A stretch of DNA of 64,000 nucleotides from Lysinibacillus agricola (GTDB taxonomy: Bacteria > Bacillota > Bacilli > Bacillales_A > Planococcaceae), in NCBI RefSeq assembly GCF_016638705.1, contig NZ_CP067341.1:623501-687500 (forward strand), in the 5' to 3' direction. Made by a program: the position numbers and the translations under genes. The number at the start of each line of letters is the position of its first letter. Position 1 is the first letter of the stretch. Shown piece by piece: positions 62,201 to 64,000 of the stretch. Below the pieces are notes generated by a model, which saw only the letters and a program-made list of their open reading frames with translations, ran no database searches and was not told where the DNA came from.

Positions 62201-64000
62201 CTTTGATAAACACAGCAACATTGAATTATACTGGTCAAACAATGGCTAACCAACAAACTGAAGACAAGTTTAATGGTAACTTTAACTTTAGTAGCTCAGA
62301 ATCTAGCTTTACTTCAACACGAGGTAGCGCAAAATTCACAAAAGTTGGTATTGATTCAGCTACAGGTCAATTCAAAGAAAATTTAGCTGATGTTACATTC
62401 CAACTTATTAAAAAGACAGCAACGAATGAATATATCATTAAAACGGCTACGACAAATGAGAATGGTGAATTTACATTTGATAATGTAGCGTACAACGATT
62501 ATTTCATTCGTGAAGTAGCAGCACCAATTGGCTACGATAAAATGGGAGATTATCCATTTAAGTTAGATGAAGATACTACACTAGATCGTAATCCAGATTT
62601 AGTAATGCAACTTGTAAATACAACACCAATAGTAGGTAGTGCGTGTACACAATTTGAAATTACTATCAATGATATTGATGGTAAGTCAATTACATCAGGC
62701 ACAGTTACATTAATAGATAAAAATGGTTTAGAAACAGCACCATATACAGTAACAAATGGCAAAGTTACATTACCTAATAATTTCACAGCTGGTGAGTATA
62801 CAGTAATTCATTCAGTTGAAGGTGATCTAGGTAGCGTTACAGTGAAATACGATGGTAAATGTAAAGATGTAATTCAACCAGCACCTAAGTGCGAAAACTT
62901 CACAATCGTGGTTGAAGATGAAGAAGGAAATATCCGTACAAATATTAAAGAGTTAACGTTAAAATCAGATACAACAGAAGTAAAGATATCATCTGATGCG
63001 TCAGGTAAGTTTATTTTTGAATCTAACAAAAATAATCCTGAAAATGGCGTAAAACCAGGTGAGTATACGGTGTACGAAGGTAACCAGTTCTTGGGTACAG
63101 TAACTTTAACGTACAAAGAAAAATGTGGGCATGAATTTATCGTTAAACAATTACCAAGATGCGAAAAGTTTGAATTAACTGTGAAAGATGTGGATGGTAA
63201 TAAAATTACTGATGACACTACAATAATTGTTGTTAAAGATATTGAAGAGAAGGAAATCATTAACACAACAACTAAGACAGGCGTTATTGAATTAACTGAT
63301 TTAGAACCAGGTACTTATACAGTTGAAGTGGATGGTGAAAAAATTGGTACCTTCCAAACCAATATCGAATGTGAAAAATCAGTTCAACCAGCACCAAAAT
63401 GTGACCTATTCACAGTAACAGTGAAGGATGAAAATGGCAATCCACGTCCTAATGTAAGCAACATCACAATCAAAGATAAAACAGGAGCAACTATTGCTAC
63501 AAACAAAACAACAAATGAATTAGGTCAAATTACTATTCCATCTGAAAATATTCCTTCAGGTGTGTACGATGTATATCAAGGAGACCTATTTATTGGTCAA
63601 ATTACAGTTAAATATTCAGTTAATTGTGAAGCAGAAATATCAGCAGCACCTGCTTGTCCTACATTTACATTAACAGTACTAACTAAATTTGGAACGCCTA
63701 ATGCGAATGCAAAGATAACAATAAAAGATGCTAAAGGTAATATTGTTAAAGGTGCAGACGACAATGGAGTTCTCACAACTAGTATTGCAGGAACGGTTGT
63801 ATTACCAGATAAAGCTATTAAACAAGGTACGTACTATGTATATGAAGGAAATAGTTTAATTGGCTCATTTACTGTAAAAGATACATGCTCTGCAACAGTT
63901 AAACCTTCATCAACAGGTGGAGGCGGAGATGGCGGTGGCTGGACGCCTGATCCAGAAAAACCAGTTGTTCCAGAAAAACCAACACCAGATCCGGAGAAAC
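59296..64000 (+). CDS. giant cell-surface adhesin with Cna-B/SpaA-like and cysteine-paired repeat domains (3' partial)
   Basis: Open for 1,568 codons to the window edge. Signal peptide of about 29 residues (LNIAIILMLLVFQTVLSPIS, cut after VFA). Residues about 30-115 are an acidic Ser/Thr/Glu linker. Residues about 120-1000 contain repeated adhesin-type beta domains (ITWTIEIKSDNPKKPINNLT, FTWDVKVNINKKDING, ITWTLDVNKSHSDLG). Residues about 1010-1110 are one SpaA/Cna-B domain (VTFQLIKKTATNEYIIKTAT; FIREVAAPIGYDKM). Five 70-80 residue Ig-like repeats follow, each bounded by two cysteines. A Gly- then Pro/Glu-rich stalk (PDPEKPVVPEKPTPDPEK) begins at the edge, as before an LPxTG or S-layer anchor. 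Function: adhesion. Confidence 0.88.
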   Translation, partial: MQKLKKLNIAIILMLLVFQTVLSPISVFASEDISSTPSEQSEVTEQQADMGQQVDTEQPDTDSGDEESSGNASDTNEEESTNQSPESDIGEEISKDVDEDSEGEETTNDDSVILPLNKEELAAQQIPATLTSFEMKINGKTVENGGFGTELPKDTLANFTIKFSVPMQNDQEEAWGDGSWFEFQLPKSLIDFDEKFNGSRTVDGITYTYTTTDNKVRVELNGMTPESASSQPEELTITFNSEFNNLSDEIEQELEIPAVTGGSDTIKAKFTFLPSTSNKTVSKSEVGTPTPTASGNHEMEWQVWVNEAGKTLNNPKLIDNPTPLAGSPSHEIVANSVNVYQYEVGLNGVKNQTGNGTQVIENGDWGNIESKLTGKYAYKITYKTAVSLDSDKRDGEVKFNNTVTFTNNGQSETSKQATHTITYGKALEKKLVSNTNYKTEWRIDYNHNLLNIGKDNAKITDTITGPHEIDTSSIKVYKMNDATGNVVNEVSQGEEVKTGFTIDGDAKTFTLTFDSAILDAYTIVYDANYNKQDFYETEDGPFKNSVTSGSGKTNNKSYELTENLLEKSHKVDFDKKVITWTIEIKSDNPKKPINNLTLTDTFTADDADGKHELIANSVKLNGTDANYTLIEKGFTITDINVPSGETATITYQTSFAIDDNGVVQNQGYGNKATTKWTSGKETYEKTDTDKYVPDTTTVNNGSKSGKFDYVTQEFTWDVKVNINKKDINGAVLVDTVGDGHKYVRGTIEVLPLTNLGGSDTGGTIGTKPISSDYYDVSDESDKGFTLTFKSLSEEINNKAYVVRYKTMDDDKILGIGSDNKKEEGNVYTNGATFKTNGTQEFTLDSTPVIIDGDVANNLITKNTPTQDAAKELITWTLDVNKSHSDLGKEVTLTDLPGDNLMLLENNIKIAPYTVTPTGITNGAWQTPEQLGLTVTFDTVGGFSIVFPDLINKGYQVQYETVGFGKFKDSLINTATLNYTGQTMANQQTEDKFNGNFNFSSSESSFTSTRGSAKFTKVGIDSATGQFKENLADVTFQLIKKTATNEYIIKTATTNENGEFTFDNVAYNDYFIREVAAPIGYDKMGDYPFKLDEDTTLDRNPDLVMQLVNTTPIVGSACTQFEITINDIDGKSITSGTVTLIDKNGLETAPYTVTNGKVTLPNNFTAGEYTVIHSVEGDLGSVTVKYDGKCKDVIQPAPKCENFTIVVEDEEGNIRTNIKELTLKSDTTEVKISSDASGKFIFESNKNNPENGVKPGEYTVYEGNQFLGTVTLTYKEKCGHEFIVKQLPRCEKFELTVKDVDGNKITDDTTIIVVKDIEEKEIINTTTKTGVIELTDLEPGTYTVEVDGEKIGTFQTNIECEKSVQPAPKCDLFTVTVKDENGNPRPNVSNITIKDKTGATIATNKTTNELGQITIPSENIPSGVYDVYQGDLFIGQITVKYSVNCEAEISAAPACPTFTLTVLTKFGTPNANAKITIKDAKGNIVKGADDNGVLTTSIAGTVVLPDKAIKQGTYYVYEGNSLIGSFTVKDTCSATVKPSSTGGGGDGGGWTPDPEKPVVPEKPTPDPEK

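Overview
This is a low-GC chromosomal segment from a spore-forming member of the Bacillales, most like Lysinibacillus or a close relative. The evidence is strong AAGGAGG-type ribosome sites, spore genes (gerQ, cwlJ, rsfA), bacillithiol genes (bshB2/yojF), hemQ, and Bacillus-like gene order in two places: ung, a ywdI-like gene, ywdK, gerQ and cwlJ; and hemQ, lipL, rsfA and ywfO. The genus is an inference from content and order; no rRNA or other marker is present.

Positions 1 to about 11,000 are the right arm of a contractile-tail (PBSX/P2-like) prophage. A tightly overlapping late operon encodes tail hub, baseplate, tail fibre, holin and amidase endolysin (1-7335). A reverse-strand block of small genes and a divergent XRE repressor with a few early genes follow (7389-10808). 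No integrase or clear att site is visible.

Positions 11,456-18,473 look like an omega-amino acid (probably beta-alanine or GABA) utilisation locus: nitrilase-family amidase, PucR regulator, APC permease, acylating semialdehyde dehydrogenase and class III aminotransferase. Next come a RodA/FtsW protein, a chemotaxis receptor, an SDR threonine dehydrogenase, a serine hydrolase, an acyl-CoA ligase, trpB under a Trp T-box, and queT under a preQ1-I riboswitch. A self-regulated ABC exporter with a TetR repressor follows, then a TrpXYZ-like uptake system, a NERD protein, ilvA, a TerC protein, bshB2/yojF, an aldehyde dehydrogenase with DUF779, a thioesterase, a frameshifted pdxK/thiD, ung and neighbours, an M20 hydrolase, germination genes, hemQ, lipL, rsfA, ywfO, and the first 1,568 codons of a giant surface adhesin running off the right edge.

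The most unusual content lies between genes. At least two families of interspersed, hairpin-rich modular elements recur in the intergenic gaps. Family 1 (about 20.0, 24.9, 35.3 and 57.3 kb, with relics at 23.5 and 24.7 kb) has inverted ends of the form TTGATT-N8-GACTGGGCG around a variable number of roughly 30-bp hairpin units. Two of its worn ends bracket the serine hydrolase gene as if it were cargo, and a 0.96-kb tandem array is attached to another end. Family 2 (40.6, 45.2, 47.0 and 55.8 kb) is a mosaic of palindromes and hairpins whose terminus abuts or supplies the stop codon of two genes. A NERD gene is framed on both sides by arrays of the same roughly 21-bp repeat. These look like non-autonomous mobile or RNA-encoding modules and are the best candidates here for an undescribed system.
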